Positions 62,978 through 64,000 of a stretch of DNA of 64,000 bases are shown here, in pieces. The notes under the pieces were generated by a model. It was not told the origin of the DNA. It did not search any database and saw only the letters and a list, made by a program, of their open reading frames with translations. Position 1 is the stretch's first letter, and every line of letters begins with the position of its first letter. Source of the stretch: Selaginella tamariscina (Eukaryota; Streptophyta; Lycopodiopsida; Selaginellales; Selaginellaceae); contig PUQB01000002.1 in assembly GCA_003024785.1 (NCBI GenBank), forward strand, positions 69,501-133,500, in the 5' to 3' direction. The position numbers were made by a program, and so were the translations under genes.

Positions 62978-64000
62978 AATATTCTATTTTATCTTAGATA
63001 TGATTATTTGTATAGATTCATTATATTCCCAGCTTAATAAGAATTAATGACAAGGTTAAAGTATACATAATACCAATGTTTTGACTTTTTGATCTTAAAG
63101 AGTTATATAGAGTAATTTTAATATTTTTTTTTCTCATACGTGCAATGTTTCGTATAATTAATAAGTTCCTTTTTTTAATATGTTATATATCTATATATAC
63201 ACGTGATACGAATGTACATCTTTCTGTGCTGGAGTAAAGTCTCTCTCACACACACGCACACGCACGCCCTCACAATTGATGTATTGAATTTCAAGAGTTA
63301 TTTACAAAGTTACATTCACAAGAGTTAGTGAGGAATAAGAAGTCATTACAATTTTATTTTAACATACGAAATATATATCAACAATGTAATATAAAATAAA
63401 ATAACCAAATCCAATCTAGTTAGTGACTAAAAGGACTTGAGATGTTTAAATAGGCAACTAATGAGTTTCATATTTTACTTTTGGGAAATTCAAAACTAAA
63501 ATAAATGTAATTTTAAATATCAGAAAGGCTGATGTACATAATAACAAATAATTGAAATGTTAATATTTTACTATATCAACCACATACTTCTTACATAACC
63601 TCAGTTTGTTAAAACACTTACAGGAAACGAGTATATTTCTTTATGTGAAAAGTCAATGCTTTAGTACACTTAATTATATATATTTCTTAGTATATAAATT
63701 ATATCTATGTGATATTATTATATATTAAATGCTAAAAAAAATAAATCTATTTATATAAAAAATTACTAATACAGTTTTATGTGGTGTTATTTTACACACA
63801 TGCACAATACACACAAACTAATTAATTATGATTTTGATTAGTAGTTAGCAAACATGCAATAGAAAAGGGGAGGGCTATTTTGTATGTTGAGCATTGTGCA
63901 TTGACATCATTGTTTGTTCCATCTCTTACAATATTATGTATAGTTCCGTTGTCTTTGTGTTAAGGACGTGTTCATAAAACTATGTGAAGCACATTTAGTT
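62978..64000. other. 3' flank of TypA, nothing recognised
   Basis: AT-rich, with a short CA/CG tract near 63,245-63,270. No further gene is seen before the window ends. Confidence 0.55.

Overview
This is nuclear DNA of a land plant. The evidence is a plastid-type TypA/BipA GTPase split into 14 exons, a plant SMUBP2/UPF1-like helicase, six SAUR (small auxin-up RNA) loci, PPR-family sequence, plant Ty1/copia and Ty3/gypsy elements and a displaced 25S rDNA piece. The lineage is less certain. Many introns in the right-hand genes are very short (several of 49-65 nt), which recalls lycophytes such as Selaginella, and the E-type PPR sequence would suit a fern or lycophyte. This placement is inference.

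Layout. Bases 1-16,075 are nested, decayed transposons: a Harbinger-like repeat (1-1,221), a Ty3/gypsy element (1,222-9,737), a copia piece (9,738-10,830), and a copia element (11,263-15,841) that splits an older copia. From 16,076 to 18,704 lie two broken PPR loci. From about 20.4 to 44.3 kb lies an expanded SAUR array: five related loci (20.9, 27.9 and 33.2 kb on the minus strand, 35.7 and 37.7 kb on the plus strand) with their long flanks. Two units face each other as an inverted repeat of about 2.5 kb per arm. The array also holds an uncharacterised repeat ('R'), a conserved GC-richer non-coding block, tRNA-derived repeats, a copia element with unusually short LTRs (21,521-25,516), a SANT-like relic and a Ty3/gypsy element (38,948-44,181) that itself carries a solo LTR. 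From 44.3 to 51.4 kb the DNA is AT-rich, with a Harbinger-transposase relic and a 25S rDNA fragment.

The gene-dense end (51.4-63.0 kb) holds four host genes: a CECR5/HDHD5-type HAD hydrolase (+, 13 exons), a sixth, divergent SAUR (+), an intact 858-residue SF1 helicase (-, 11 exons) and TypA (+, 14 exons). The helicase and TypA diverge from a 362-bp shared upstream region. The HAD gene shows one apparent single-base loss. TypA shows an in-frame stop plus one apparent single-base loss. The helicase reads cleanly throughout, so whether the other lesions are real or assembly errors is an open and checkable question.

Exon boundaries were placed by hand from GT/AG signals, reading frame and remembered family sequence. 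No alignment or database search was run.
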